Origin: Escallonia rubra
Taxonomy: Eukaryota; Streptophyta; Magnoliopsida; Escalloniales; Escalloniaceae
Length of the DNA stretch: 64,000 bases
Assembly (NCBI GenBank): GCA_033065855.1
Contig: JAVXUO010002840.1
Location: 17,083-81,082 of the forward strand
Reading direction: 5' to 3'
Positions within the stretch are counted from its first letter, which is position 1. The number at the start of each line of letters is the position of its first letter. The notes beneath the pieces were generated by a model, which was given only the letters and a program-made list of their open reading frames with translations, ran no database searches and was not told the origin of the DNA. The translations under genes were made by a program, and so were the position numbers. This document shows positions 48,207 to 61,581 of the stretch, piece by piece.

Positions 48207-48972
48207 TCTTCTAACACGTTACTCTTCTAAAAATGCACATCTTTAACATATCATTAACATCACCTGTACTTCTTTCATTAGCTTAGGGTCTTTGAACTCT
48301 TGTCAAAATGCTTTGCTTCGTAAAAGCCATTTCAGTTTAGGTCCCTTTAAGGATCCGCTAACGACTTCAATGCCGCTATTCTCGACTTTAGGGAGGAGTA
48401 GGAGCAAGCTCCCCAAAATTAGTAACTTATTTGGGGCTTCAGTATGCTCCGCACTGATAATTCTTCCTACAATTGCAGTTAAATTATATGGGTGGTCTAC
48501 GACTTAAAGCAAAGGAATGAGCTTTTTACACCTTTTATGGATGTAGAGATTAAGAGGTAAGTCAATGGGGGTGGAAAGAAAATCAGAACGTTTCATTTCC
48601 AACCATTCCGCCAAAGTAGCTCCCCGACTAATGCAGCCTCGGATGCTATTTTCCAATTTTCAATTCTAGTATTGCGCAAATGGTGGAATTCCAAATAACA
48701 TGAGCGAGCAGCTTATGGTCTTGCTACTGGCCAGGGATACTAGGGTAATAAAATTGAAAATACAGAAAAGCAAAAAGAATCTACCTTTACCTTTTATACT
48801 AAAATCTATATAAATCATTCAATTGGGTCGCTATATCTATTGATTTGGTTGACCGCATTCACTCTAAGATGCTGACCTTCTTCGTATAGACAAGACCAGA
48901 CAGACTCAACTCTGACCACCATTGCAGCCCTATGATGCTACTCCAACGGTGTTCTATTCGAGGGTTCCTAGC
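48207..48972. other. Intergenic stretch with no recognised gene
   Basis: No family motif, terminal repeat or long open frame was recognised. Confidence 0.45.
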
Positions 48973-48980
48973 GCTCTACG

Positions 48981-50106
48981 TAGGGGCGGAGCCAGGATTT
49001 CATCCCAGGGGGTGCTAAATATATATCGAAATTAATAATTTTTTTTATTAGTAAAATAGCAACAAAAAAAAAGTACATTTTTCGACAATACACAAAAAGT
49101 TCATTATTGCGTTAACCTAATTTCAACCCACCATTCAACTAAATCACACATTCGATATCTCAATCCAATTGGGTCCCATTCTCCATCAATCTTAATATCT
49201 CAATGCTAAACATTAACCATAATCAATATCTCAATATCTCAAGATTATCCATAATCAATGCTAAACATTAACCATAATCAATATCTCAATATCTAAGATT
49301 ATTCATAATCAATGCTAAACATTAACCATAATTAATGCTCAACATAATCCATAATCAATTGATTCAATTCTCAAGATTATCCATAATCAATGCTAAACAT
49401 TAACCATAATCAATGCGCAAGATTATCCATAATCAATGCTAAACATTAACCATAATCAATGCTCAACATTATCCATAATCAATTGATTCAATTCTCAAGA
49501 TTATCCATAATCAATGCTAAACATTAACCATAATCAATGCGCAAGATTATCCATAATCAATGCTAAACATTAACCATAATCAATGCTCAACATTAACCAT
49601 AATCAATGCTCAACATTATCCATAATCAATTGATTCAATTCAATGCTCAAGATTATCCATAATCCATTCCTAATTTCAGCTATGATACTAAAAAGATAAC
49701 AAACAAATTTTATAGAGATGGCAACTAGATCAAGTCAATGAAAGGTGAAATTAAAGTTTGGAAGTTGGAACATACTTGTCACCGACTCGCCGCCCGCCGC
49801 TCGCCGGAGTTCTTGGCCGCCGGTGGACTGTTGGAGAGTTGGAGTGAAGACCGAAGTCGCCGTCGGCGTAGATCCTGGGTCAGTGGGTCGTCACCGACTC
49901 GCCGTCGGCGTAGATCTAGAAAACGAGATAGCCCAGATCGTGTCGTCAGTCGTGGGTTTGTCGCTGTGCCGTCGCGGTGCCGTCGTGAGTTCGTGGCTGC
50001 CGGAGTGAGGCACCGGCCGCGCCGTGAGAAGCTTAGTCGGTCGGTGTCTCGGTGAGAAGAGACAGAGAGAGAGCCGAAGAAAGTGTGAAAATTATGGAAA
50101 AAAAAC

Positions 50107-50137
<31 letters not shown>

Positions 50138-50241
50138 TTCAAAATCTGAGGGGGGGCTACCTTAAACGTAGAGCCAGGGGCGGAGCCACTGTTGTACGAG
50201 GGGGCATAGCACCCCCTCGTACAACAGTGGCTCCGCCCCTG
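48981..50241. mobile_element. hAT-Tip100-type element, non-autonomous
   Basis: A 1,261-bp element that starts TAGGGGCGGAGCCAGG and ends GGCTCCGCCCCTG. The 8-bp direct repeat GCTCTACG flanks it (48973-48980, 50242-50249). The GGGGCGGAGCCA terminus and 8-bp duplication match plant Tip100-like hAT elements. The interior has a long AT-rich minisatellite, a GC-rich segment near 49780-50050 and a (TA)n tract near 50107-50129. There is no transposase. Confidence 0.92.
49190..49672. repeat. AT-rich ~22-bp minisatellite in the hAT element
   Basis: Many copies of AACATTAACCATAATCAATG and the variant CAAGATTATCCATAATCAAT, arranged in higher-order blocks that include AATTGATTCAATT. The copies are very alike, so expansion is recent or kept uniform. 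Confidence 0.95.
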
Positions 50242-50259
50242 GCTCTACGTTTAAGGTAG
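50157..50259. repeat. Perfect 48-bp-arm hairpin at the hAT right end
   Basis: Left arm 50157-50204 is the exact reverse complement of right arm 50212-50259, with a 7-base loop (CATAGCA). The right arm covers the last 30 bases of the element, the 8-bp target duplication and 10 bases of flank. The inverted copy therefore includes host flank. Confidence 0.95.
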
Positions 50260-50347
50260 GGACATTAAGAGCTTCATTCTTTTAATAATTAGTTGGGAAG
50301 CCTCCAGTAGGTAAGTTATTAAGTCAGAGATGGGCTTTGAGATGGGA

Positions 50348-50498
50348 TCAACTACAGTTGGCCGATCGCTTCTGTAGACTCTTCCTGGCGAGTTGCCTAC
50401 CCGAGCCCTAACTCGCTTAAGGGCTCAACTACAGTTGGCCTATCTCTTCTGTAGACTCTTCCTGGCGAGTTGCCTACCCAAGCCCTAACTCGCTTGAG
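50348..50498. repeat. 77-bp direct duplication
   Basis: Copies at 50348-50424 and 50425-50498 start TCAACTACAGTTGGCC and end ACTCGCTT(A/G)A, with few differences. Confidence 0.9.
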
Positions 50499-52611
50499 GT
50501 ACAAAGAGCAAGCAACTGAAGACATAAGTTTACTGGAAATGCCTCCAAGACTATGCTACCATTCACTTAACATGCTAGCACGCCTAGAAACTATCTTTCA
50601 AAAAGACTGACTGCCTTTCCTTGTCTCCTAGGAAATAGAATTTCCACACCCCGGTCAAATCAAAGTACTACTGAGTTTGCTGCATATAAAATAGCTGCCT
50701 CTATGCCTCCAACATCAATAGCAAGGGAAAAGATTACAGTAGCTGAAACCAAGGGCATCGGCTCAAGCAAGAAAAACAACACTCCCACTAATTGCTGCCC
50801 ATGTTCATCAATCATGCTAGTCGAACTAGAGCTACAAAATAAGACACGCAGGGCCTGAATCGCCTTCTCCACACCCATTTTCCTCAGTTATTTCTCGGAA
50901 ACTCAACAACATCATCTCATACAACCTGTTGTAGACGATATAGCTTTAGATGCTAAAACACCAAAAATAAACTCTTTGGAGTTCTAAATTATTAGTGAGT
51001 CCGAAATCATATGCTATTTATTCACATACCAGGTGAGTGAATACGATAGGCCTAAGAAATACTGAAAGCTTTAAAGCATGTCCTTGCTCAGGATACGTAC
51101 AAAGTTAAAAGAGTAGTGATGAAAATTCTGGCAACTATAGACGTTCTTAGTTTCGTAGCCATGTTATCCCATTTGCTCTTCTAAGTTTTTGAGTGAGTCA
51201 TGCAAATAAGCTAGAAAGCAATGGTTAAAAATGCAGAAAACATCTTTTTGAGATTAAGAAACATCTAAGGAGAGAAGAAAACTTGCCGTCAGATAACCTG
51301 TTCTCTCTCTAGCTTCAAAGACTTCAGCACCACTTCCTGTTAAGCAGCTGCCTCAATCAACAGCAATAGAAGAGGTGCCAATAAGAATAGAATTCCCTAA
51401 TCTACAAATCGCGTTGCAATAGTTTAGAATTGCTAATGGCTTAGTGCACGTTTGCTAACAAAGTTGTTTCAAGTTGATCAGTGTACAACCTTTCCAAAAC
51501 AGTAAAATACTTCAACCTGATGCTTTGATGATTAAGCCACTCAAAACACAGATACAACAGTGAGAGATTACTCATACAACAAGTTTTCTACAATTAGGTA
51601 GCTAAGTCAAAAAATCACCCATAATTATCTAAATTGCAAAGAACGAAAATTTCCATAAAATATCCCAAAAAACATATGACAGCAGTTCACCATAAAAAAT
51701 TTCCATGAAACAATACGGAGCATCCTCTAAACTCGAATCAAAAGCAACAGTTTTTGGCCCTAGAAAAATGGGCAACTCCCAGAGAGTCGATACACGAGCC
51801 ATTGTCACCTGCTAAAACCCCAAGCTTCAGATTCAGATGCACACTTTGAGCCAGATGTTTGAAATGGAAATGCCCTTAGTTTAGCCAAGACAAGCTTCAA
51901 TTTAACTAGGCCTGCCAAAACTATAGGTCGAGACAAAATTTTGATCCATGATAGTGTTCAAGGATTGCAAATACCTATTACCAAAAGAAAAAGGGTGGAC
52001 AATACCAGCAAGGAAACCAATCAACTTGAAGCTTTGAGAAATTAGCAATAGTAACCTGAATTTCTTTTACAATTTACCGGGAAAAAAGACACTTTGACAG
52101 CTACAACTCTTTACCAGAATCTCAAACGGTGTACTAATTCATGGAAAAGAAGAAGAGGTAATAAATTCCAGAGTATAATGGGGCCTTGGTTTAGGTTAAG
52201 ATCGAAAATGGAGGGTCCAAATTCATGGACAATGGTCCAATGCGAATTTTAGAATATTATTTGAGATGGAAATCACATAGCGGAACTTTAATCTTCTTCG
52301 AATCTCACACGGTTATTCTTTATACTAATGCAAAAAGGTCAAGATCTACACTGAAATCAACTCTTAGCAACATATAATAGTACAAGCATCAAAGATGAAC
52401 AACTACCTAGACCAGAATTAGACGAGCCAATAACATAACGACAATCCCCCAAGCTTTCAATTAAGGTGTACATGAAACTAACTACATTATCACAACCACA
52501 GAGGATAGAAAAAAGTTACGGAAGAGGTTCTAAGATGACTACGGCCTATGGTAATATCACATCGAGAAGGAACAACATTCAAATCTTTTGAACTTGTAGA
52601 AGACGGAGATG

Positions 52612-52904
52612 GAACTGGGGAATCCTTAGAACCCAAAACCTTGAACATGTCACCTTTTGCTTGCACAATGATGCCTAAATCTTGTATATTATGCATTTAA
52701 TCATTGAAGAACAACTTCGGCAAATTCATGAGGATCCTTAGTTCAATTAATGAAATTTTGAAACTGGGGAACCCTTAGAATCCAAAACCTCAGACATGTC
52801 ACCTTTTGCTTGCACAATGATGCCTAAATCTTGTATATTTCACATATAATCATTGAGGAACAACTTCGGAAAATTCATGAGGATCCTTGAGTTCAATAAG
52901 TGAA
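52612..52904. repeat. ~148-bp direct duplication
   Basis: Copies at about 52612-52758 and 52761-52904 share ATGTCACCTTTTGCTTGCAC and CATGAGGATCCTT blocks, diverged by roughly a tenth of positions by eye. Confidence 0.85.
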
Positions 52905-55900
52905 TTCTTGTAAATGAAGCTCAATATTTTTTGAGGTAAGATATATATGCATGGAGCATGGATCTAAGAATGATTTCAGTGATGAACTGAAGAGGCAGAG
53001 AAACTTGTTACCTTATTCATTCAAGTGAACGGATACTCTCCGCCTGAATTTATCCATCGCTTTGATTCACGCATGACTTACTTTCATTCTTAACCTAGAT
53101 CTCTTTTTGGGTAATCTCGGATCCAGACCCTCTGCCTAAGATTAGAATGCTGCAAGTATAAACATCGCTAAAGATTCTGTTGTGACGCAAAATCTCCAAA
53201 TGTGCCCCAAAACCTAAGAGCCATAGCAACAAAATAGTATTGACGGCAATTAAAACCCACTAAAGTTCTGACAGCAGGGTATGTGTGTCGTTTACTCACC
53301 CTCCTGTCATTTGTCTTCATTTTTTTCTGGTCATTGATTCGAAGGCCAGTGGGAGTTTTATCATGGAAACAGAAGTGTGAGAGCATAACAGTGATTCCCT
53401 AGAAGAAAAATCAAAATGGTAAACAAAAGTACCAAATCTTTTGATGTAGGCTACGACTTAGGACAAGGTAAGACATGGAGTAGTTGTACGTGGTTACCTT
53501 CCCGTTCATACCATCTCGTCAAACATAACAGATCAACATAATAATTCGACATACTGTTGTATAAGTATCCACATCGGCAAACATGACAGCTAATTTTCTT
53601 GCTGCTTGGGCTGACAGTTTACAGTAAATTTTTTGACAATGTTCCCTCCTCCATCTCCTCACAATTTGTGCATGGATCAAGTTGAATAAATCAGTTGGTG
53701 AGCAAGAAAAATATACAGATGCACATACTATGACCAAAGAAAGGGAGTCACCAAAAGAAAACAAGTCAGTCACCAATTTTCAGTCCTTTTCTAATATTAG
53801 ACTTATATCAGTCACCCATCTATGATACCATGTCTTGACATTTAAAAACCATTTAATTTGTTTTTGAAAGTTATGAAGGTGTTAATCAGGGACCTTGAGA
53901 TTAGATAAGAAACTGGTTTAAAAGTATCAAGATGGGCAAACATGGCAGCATATAAACTGGCACAAACGGCAGCACATAGTTTTTGATATAAACTGAAAAA
54001 CATGGCAGCATAACCTTTTCCTATATATTATCAGCCCAAACTGCTTGTTTTAGATTCATGTAGATAATGAACATTTTCACAACATTCACATATGTGATAT
54101 CCAAAAACCATTAACAGCACTTTAGTCAAAACAAATCCCAATAAACTCAAATCTAAAGCAAACAGTTTTTTGCCCTAGAAATCACTTCGCTGAAACAAAA
54201 TTCGACCAAGTCAAAGGGAGAAAGCCGAAGGGGTACGTTAAGATATTTGAGCTTGAAGCTCCCATAGGCAAGTCAAAGGGAGAAAGCCGATACACGATCC
54301 ACTGACACCGACAAATCACTTCAGGGCAACATGCATGAAATGGAAATGCCCCCCCTTGTCGCTCTATACCCTAACAGCTTTTGGGGGAAATCTGAAGTGT
54401 GGGGGTGGGGGAATCATGCATGGTACTTCTCGTCCAATGGTGCTTCAGAGGGAGAGGTGAACAAAGGGGGAAGCAGAAATTGAGAAAGGGGCATACAATC
54501 AATTTGCCAAACAAAGTGGGGCAAGGAAATTAGACAATGGCAGTCCTCTCTTGTTGAAAAACGAGCGGAGAGGGATGTTGGGTTGGCAAACAGTGAAAGT
54601 ACGAAAAAAACCATTTTCTCATAAGTCATCCCATGGTTCAGAAATTTTCACAACAAAACCCATTTTCTCACAACTTCTTTAAAACTTTTCCACCATCCAC
54701 CAAGCTTTAGCCCAAAAACTGACTTTTTCCTAATATTCCCCTACTGTATTGAATATGCACAGGTTTATCGTGGTTCTTTTTTTTTTAAAAAAGCAATTAA
54801 TTTTTTATTTCGCACATTATCTCAGAAGAACTAAAACAATTTTGGTTCGAATGTACGGGACGCAGCCAAACCTAGCCAAAGCTCGTGCATCATTGGAGCA
54901 TGTCTCGTAAAATTATGCAATGATATCCAATGAGTCTCTTTACTAGTTAACTACTATTTTCACAAAAAGAAGGACAACTATATTCTAGTCTCGCTAACTT
55001 CATGTGATTACAAGGAAAAATTAGACCAGTTGGTGGTCTGAAGCACAATCTGGGGCAGAGAGAAGAAGTAAGAGACTATTATGTCGGCGAAATCAGGCAC
55101 AATTCGACTTGTTTGTACTGCTAGCTAGACTGCACTAAAAGAACTAAATATTTTTAAGTAACTACTATGCCAGAAATCATCATGGGATTCCGCAAATTCT
55201 GATTTCTTAAGGCTAAATCTTCCACATCTGTTGCAGCAGTGATAACAACGGCCTTCAATAAGATTGGGTTATGTGATAGAACTCAAAACATTTAAACGAT
55301 AGACAAATCAATGAAGCAACAGTAAAAGGGTATAGGTTAGTGACAGGATACAGGACAAGTAAAGAATGTAAAAAAACTTAAAATGAGCAATTCATACAAA
55401 TCGATGCGTAGTCGTGGACCAACAGAATAAGATAAGAAACCAGCAAAGAAAATAGAAGTACAGATATCCCTGTCTTCCACCAAATGGTCTACCACAAAAC
55501 TGGAGGACGTGCTTAATATTCGGATCAAAGTGATGCACTTTAATCTTGAAATCACTGACAGACATGATTCTTTAGTTATTCCATGCATACCAATGGCTAA
55601 TACTTCCCAGTGGTAAAAATCAGTGCCAGTTTTTCACTAACAAGTAACAACAGAAATGAATTACACACAACTCATTGCAAAACAGATCCTCAAACAGACA
55701 ACTCACTTCATAACTATAGAAAGTCTCTAATATCAAAAACATTAAATCTCTACCACGAAAAGTTTTGTCTCAGAAATGTAAGCATGTATTTTACCTGGGG
55801 TTGAAATGTTCTCAGCATCGTCCTCAATTCCCTAACTCAGCAAAGTGCAGCTTCACAGCCTTCCAAAGCTGCTTCTTCTTTGACATCATTATCAAGGACC

Positions 55901-56693
55901 AGCCTTAACAGCCAGCATTATTATCTCCATCAAGCCCTCAACAGCCAATTCCTGAGGTTAGGATGAAAAAGGGCGCACTTGACCTCAGATCATGAAGAAT
56001 AGAACGAATACCTAACAAACCAAATATGAAACCCAAAGTTAGACTAACACTGATAATGGAGTCACATCTCTATCCAGTATCTTAACGGAATTGCTATTAT
56101 CCACATCTTAGTTGCACAGAGTGGGGGGGGGGGCGGGAGCTGGAACGGGGGCGGGGGAGCGTAAGCACCAAAAAGAATCTGAGGTTGGGAGCGGCTTGAA
56201 TAAATAAATGCGTAAAGATTATTATCATTTGTTTAGTATAGTTTACATAGCCAGCAACGACAAAAAAGGAGGCTTTAAGGACTTGAAGGATGAGAGAAAC
56301 AAGGAATTGAGTTGAAAAGGGTTTATTTTCAGGTATTCTCTCACTTGTTCCATGCATCTCTATCCAGCTAACGGGATCGAGTTCCCATATTAGCTTGGGA
56401 CGAGATCCCATGGAGCTCCTAACTTGGGATCGCAAAAGCGAGTTTCCGATAGAGAAACGTCACCATATTAGGAGTTTCCGGCAACTAAGATCCACATTGC
56501 TGACCCTCAAAAGAAGATTACTACCCGGAATCCATCTGTATGATTCTGACCCCGAGAGTCAAGAACTTTGCGATCTTCCATATGTGAACCTGAAAATTGC
56601 TAATATTGTTATTTTCTTAATAATTGTCAACCTGAAAAATAACTGCAAACGCACCCACAAAAAGAAGGAAAGAAAGAGAAAATGAAGAAAAGT

Positions 56694-57611
56694 AATGCAA
56701 AGAGAAAATGAAGAAAAGCAATGCATGGGCAGAGTGAAAAATGTTGAAGAGAAGACAATATTGAAAACATTAAGCGGATCAAGAATGGGAATACTTTAGA
56801 AAAATTTTCAAGCATACTTCCATGCGTGAAGAGACATTGCTATAGATCTTACCATCAACGTTTACTCTTGGCGTTCATATATGGTGGCGGTCGATGTCTC
56901 AGGTTAGCAATGAGCATAGTAGGATTTAGAAAACTACCTCATTTTTTATTCTTTGTTTTGATAATATTCTGTATTTTCCTCGGGTTGGGTCTCTTGTATT
57001 TGTAAAAGCGAGTCCTACTTTGGTGCGGTATGGACTTCTTGCATTTTTACCCAACGCTTTTACTGCTTCACCTTTTGTCTTTCGCATGTCTGTTTGTCAG
57101 CTTGTGGACTTGTTCCATAGACATTATCACATCTCTTTGCACTAAGTCAATGCAAAGAGAAAATGAAGAAAAGCAATGCATGGGCAGAGTGAAAAATGTT
57201 GAAGATTAAAGAGAAGACAATATTGAAAACATTAAGCGGATCAAGAATGGGAATACTTTAGAAAAATTTTCAAGCATACTTCCATGCATGAAGAGACATT
57301 GCTATAGATCTTACCATCAACGTTTACTCTTGGCATTCATATATGGTTGCGGTCGATGTCTCAGGTTAGCAATGAGCATAGTAGGATTTAGAAAACTACC
57401 TCATTTTTTATTCTTTGTTTTGATAATATTCTGTATTTTCCTCGGGTTGGGTCTCTTGTATTTGTAAAAGCGAGTCCTACTTTGGTGCGGGGTATGGACT
57501 TCTTGCATTTTTACCCAACGCTTTTACTGCCTCACCTTTTGTCTTTCGCATGTCTGTTTGTCAGCCTGTGGACTTGTTCCATAGACATTATCACATCTCT
57601 TTGCACTAAGT
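56694..57611. repeat. ~455-bp tandem duplication, very similar copies
   Basis: Copies at 56694-57148 and 57149-57611 start AATGCAAAGAGAAAATGAAG and end TCTCTTTGCACTAAGT. They differ by a few substitutions and two tiny insertions, so this is the youngest large duplication in the window. A 25-bp echo of the start lies just upstream. Confidence 0.95.
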
Positions 57612-59223
57612 AAAAAATTCCTAACCCTAACTGTCTAGACATGTTCTTTGCTTAGTCATGCTCCTTGTTGAATCTAAAGGACGTTTACCATCAATCATGT
57701 AATGAATATGATTCAAACATTGTCAAGTTCCTAAATTTACACCATTACCCAATTCCCTCCTCTATCAGACAAATATAAGATATTGACACTTAATAGTGCA
57801 TGTTCCTCGTGAAAATCATGCCAATCTTCCTTGAGTAGAGAGACTAAAGCTACTTCATCATGGCATTATTGGGACCATCATAGAATACATACATGAATGA
57901 CATGTCTATAACCATGTCCTACTAAAACATATGCATGCAAGAGTTTCTCCTTACTCCTCTAACGGGGTCTGAAAGACAGAGCAGTGAAATACTACGCTCA
58001 AAACCGTAGAAGAACAGCTGAATGCTAATTACTTTACAAGCATGCCAATCTTAATACCCCAAACACACACCCCCGCCCCCCAAACACCATACAACTTCAC
58101 CAGGGCCCAGTTAAAACATCGGAGAAACAGGAAAATTTTCTCAACTATCCGATGTGGTCTGAAACAGAAAGTTGAGGATATGATATGCCAATTATTTGGA
58201 AGGAGGGTTACCAGACGGATGACAGCTTTGTTTAAGTACCTCTCAACATTCATTCGCAGACTTGGGATCCTCTCCCAAACTATTTGGTAAAATGTCATTT
58301 TCCAGCTATAAAAACGTAACATGCTGATTCGACTTTGCAGATTTGAACCCTTTATCCCATATTTCAACAATCCTTCTAGCATGCTTCCGGATAATACTGC
58401 ACCAAATGGGTTATGCTTATCAATGTTAAAGAAGGTTACACAATCTAAAGACACCTTCAAGAAGAGAAAAAGAGAAGGTTCTGGAACTGGTTCCAGAATG
58501 GAGAAGCTTTCTGAAAAAAGGTGCAATTCTCGAAGCACTGAAAGGAACTAACATGGGAATCAAAAGCTACTTGTAAGACTCGCTAGAAACATATAAAGAC
58601 ACTAACATTTTAGAGAGCACCACACTATTCAGACTGGTAAATCTTAGCTAAGATATGAAAAGACGACAGTAAACTATTGCACTTGCAACTCCCAGATCCT
58701 AGGGAAGAAACACCTACTATTTATTGTAAATGGAAACAAAATGAGGCATAACAAGGCGGAATTCCTGCAAGGAAGCTAATAAAAGTTATGAGAACTAGTG
58801 ATGACAATAAAAAACTAAAAGCATATAACAAGCACATGCAAAAAGTGATTTCTTTTACCTGAAAAGCTGTATAAGATTTCCACCTTCAAATCCAATGAAA
58901 TTTTAAGACAGTGGCAATACATGCTTGTCTCGAGATCAATTTCATGGTCAGAAGACAATGATACCTGTATACAGTAAATATAAACTCTCCCTTTTGATGC
59001 CCTCAACCCGACCTTCATGGTGAATGCATCACCAGTGCTGTCATACACATCCGATAAAAACTAGAAATCAAACAATCACAATTATAATTAACCACCACGA
59101 TATCTGTCAGATCCCATTGCCAAATTCACCCTTTTATTTCCCAGAAAGCTTATTGATCTGCATCCAGCAGATCAGCGTCCACGGAACTGATTTGGCAACT
59201 ACTCATCAAATCGGTGTTGTTGG

Positions 59224-59610
59224 TTTAACTGAAAACCAAAACACATTCCACCATGGTGCAAACTGTTACTTGGTTACGTAGTTTTATGATTTGTGTTTTC
59301 TTGAAAAACAATATTCTCTTCATAGACTTCTTCTTCCTGTCAAAAAGGATACGTTCTATACATTTTTTGGGACTGTCAAGGTCAGAAAACTTCTCAGCAA
59401 GAATATGTCCCATAACGTTTAACTGAAAACCAACACACGTTCCGCCATGGTGCAAACTGTTAGTTGGTTACGTAGTCTTATGATTTATGTTTTCTTGAAA
59501 ATCAATATTCTATTCACAGACTTTTTTTGCTGTCAGAAAGGATCCGTTCTTTACGTTTTTTGGAACTGTCAAGTCCAGACAACTTCTCAGCAAGAATATG
59601 TCCCATAACG
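59224..59610. repeat. 194-bp tandem duplication
   Basis: Copies at 59224-59417 and 59418-59610 start TTTAACTGAAAACCAA and end ATGTCCCATAACG. They differ at scattered positions. Confidence 0.9.
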
Positions 59611-60599
59611 TGTTCACTCATCCTTTCTGTTATGATATTCTTAGATTCATAATCCCCGACAACAATTAAGTAAAAACAGTTTAGAGAAGTGCTAATTATA
59701 TATCTGTTACATTTATCCAATCCTTAACTATCGCTAAGAGAGAGCATTACACAATGTTCACGTTCTTGGCGGAAAATTGGATGTGTGGGTAATCATAAGA
59801 CAGTGTGCCAACAAGAAATGGGTGCATAACCCAAGTACTCAAGCTGTATACCAACAAAAGAAGAAAAACAAAAAATCTTGCTCGAAGAAATCCTCGGTGG
59901 ACTCTGCTAAGGATTGATCAGTGGGTGACTTAGGCCAATTAGAAGCCAAGTATTTATTCCTGGGAGCAATAATGTCTTCTCATCAGGGAGCTGGACTTAT
60001 TGGTTATACAAGAAGGAGCTGACAACTATGAACCAATCTAGGCATGACTTAACCACGCCAGCCAATAAAGCAAGAGAGGATTCCCAGTACACTCCACTTG
60101 TTGCAGATATATAACCAATTGGTATAATCACTTTACCATCTTCTGGGATTGTCACATTGCCCAAATAGAGCAAGGGGCATCCCCAACCCCCAACATCCCA
60201 CCCCCCGCGCCGGACTCCTCCATCTGCTAATCCACCTAACCATTTTCATTTCAGACATGCTCGCCATATTATGAGTTACAATTCTTACTTTTCCAACATT
60301 CTAAAGCATACAACATACTAGAATCACTCCCGTCCTCCTCCCGCCCTAGAAATCCCAACCAAACTAAGTTCCATTTGTAGCCGAAACTCTAAAAGAAGGC
60401 AATACTCCCACCGTCCCATATTTCTTGTCCCCTTTTGACTTTTTACCTATATCGAGCAAACATCTAGACACATTAAATGGAACTAAAATAGTAATTCCAC
60501 ATCAAACAAGTACTGTTTGAAAAAGCCAAACAGGGCAAAGAGTAAATTCTCGCATGTCCAGATTGTACTCTGCAAAAACCTTTTGTCGGGTGTTGGCGT

Positions 60600-60980
60600 A
60601 ATTTTGGCCAACGAATCCCAAGAAACCCTCCTGAACCGGAGATCCATGATTGCTCCATATAAAAATCAAGAAACAAACAAACTCGATGCATGCATTTACT
60701 CGACACCACATTTTGATTCAGTTGGTCAAACACACAAAATTATCCGATAATATGAGCATTCTAAGTAATTGGATGCTGGTGCACCCGCGAAATTTTGGCC
60801 AACGAATCCCAAGAACCCTCCTGAACCGGAGATCCATGATTGCTCCATATAAAAATCAAGAAACAAACAAACTCGATGCATGCATTTACTCGACACCACA
60901 TTTTGATTCAGTCGGTCAAACACACAAAATTATCCGATAATATGAGCATTCTAAGTAATTGGATGCTGGTGCACACGCGA
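60600..60980. repeat. 190-bp tandem duplication
   Basis: Copies at 60600-60790 and 60791-60980 start AATTTTGGCCAACGAATCCC and end GATGCTGGTGCAC. They are nearly identical. Confidence 0.95.
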
Positions 60981-61288
60981 ACATAGCGGCTTAACTTCCA
61001 GCAAGCCAAAACCAGGGACATTGTGCACAAATTCGATCATATAAACGGGTGAGTGATGAGATATTAAACCAAACAGATGACGGATAGACGAGAGAGGAGG
61101 ATACCTGTTGCAGCCTAAGGCTCCAAACCACCATTGAAAGTGCGTATTCGTCGGCCTGACCGAACTGCAGCAGCCGCAGGAGCAACCGTCTCAAGAATAA
61201 CGGCTACTACAACGGCTATAACAAAAGCCGAGCATTAAGCACAGGGAGTAGCTGGACGGCGTCGTTTGGCTATTAACGAACTGAATTT

Positions 61289-61581
61289 TGTTAGGGAGAG
61301 AGTTAGTGAGTGAGTTGTCTAATTGTCATAGGAAATCGTGCCACGGAGGTGAGTGACGTGGTTCGCCCCTCAATGATTTCATATGCAATCTTGCATTCTA
61401 TTTCACAAATTTTTTTTACGGAGCGTGTAATTTATGACAAATGTGAAATAAAAGTTTCTATCTTGTGATCTCTTCTCTAACTCATATTTTCTATTCTCGT
61501 CTTCCTTCTTCGTCCATTAATTATTTGTGAAAATTTAAAATACCAACCCAAAATAACAGTTGCTCCATCACTTTATTATCA
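61289..61581 (+). repeat. Probable 5' LTR of the gypsy fossil
   Basis: Begins TGTTAGGG and ends ...ATCA one base before a TGGTATC-type primer-binding site at about 61583. No second LTR is in the window, so the borders are inferred from the TG...CA ends and the primer site. Confidence 0.5.

Larger units (their letters stand above)
50500..61288. other. Long stretch with no recognised gene
   Basis: About 10.8 kb of AT-rich sequence with only short open frames. The longest is 169 codons (58029-58538, minus), Phe/Leu-rich and of no known family. Minus-strand segments such as 61105-61194 (followed by CAACAG|GTATCC) and about 58860-59050 have donor-like ends. A spliced minus-strand gene or noncoding RNA is possible, but I could not connect exons into a known protein. 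A G-rich run lies at about 56121-56158. Local duplications are listed separately. Confidence 0.4.

Noticed and set aside
58029-58538. 169-codon minus-strand frame as a gene
   Set aside because: Phe/Leu-rich composition typical of AT-rich noncoding sequence, no recognisable domain, and no matching neighbours.
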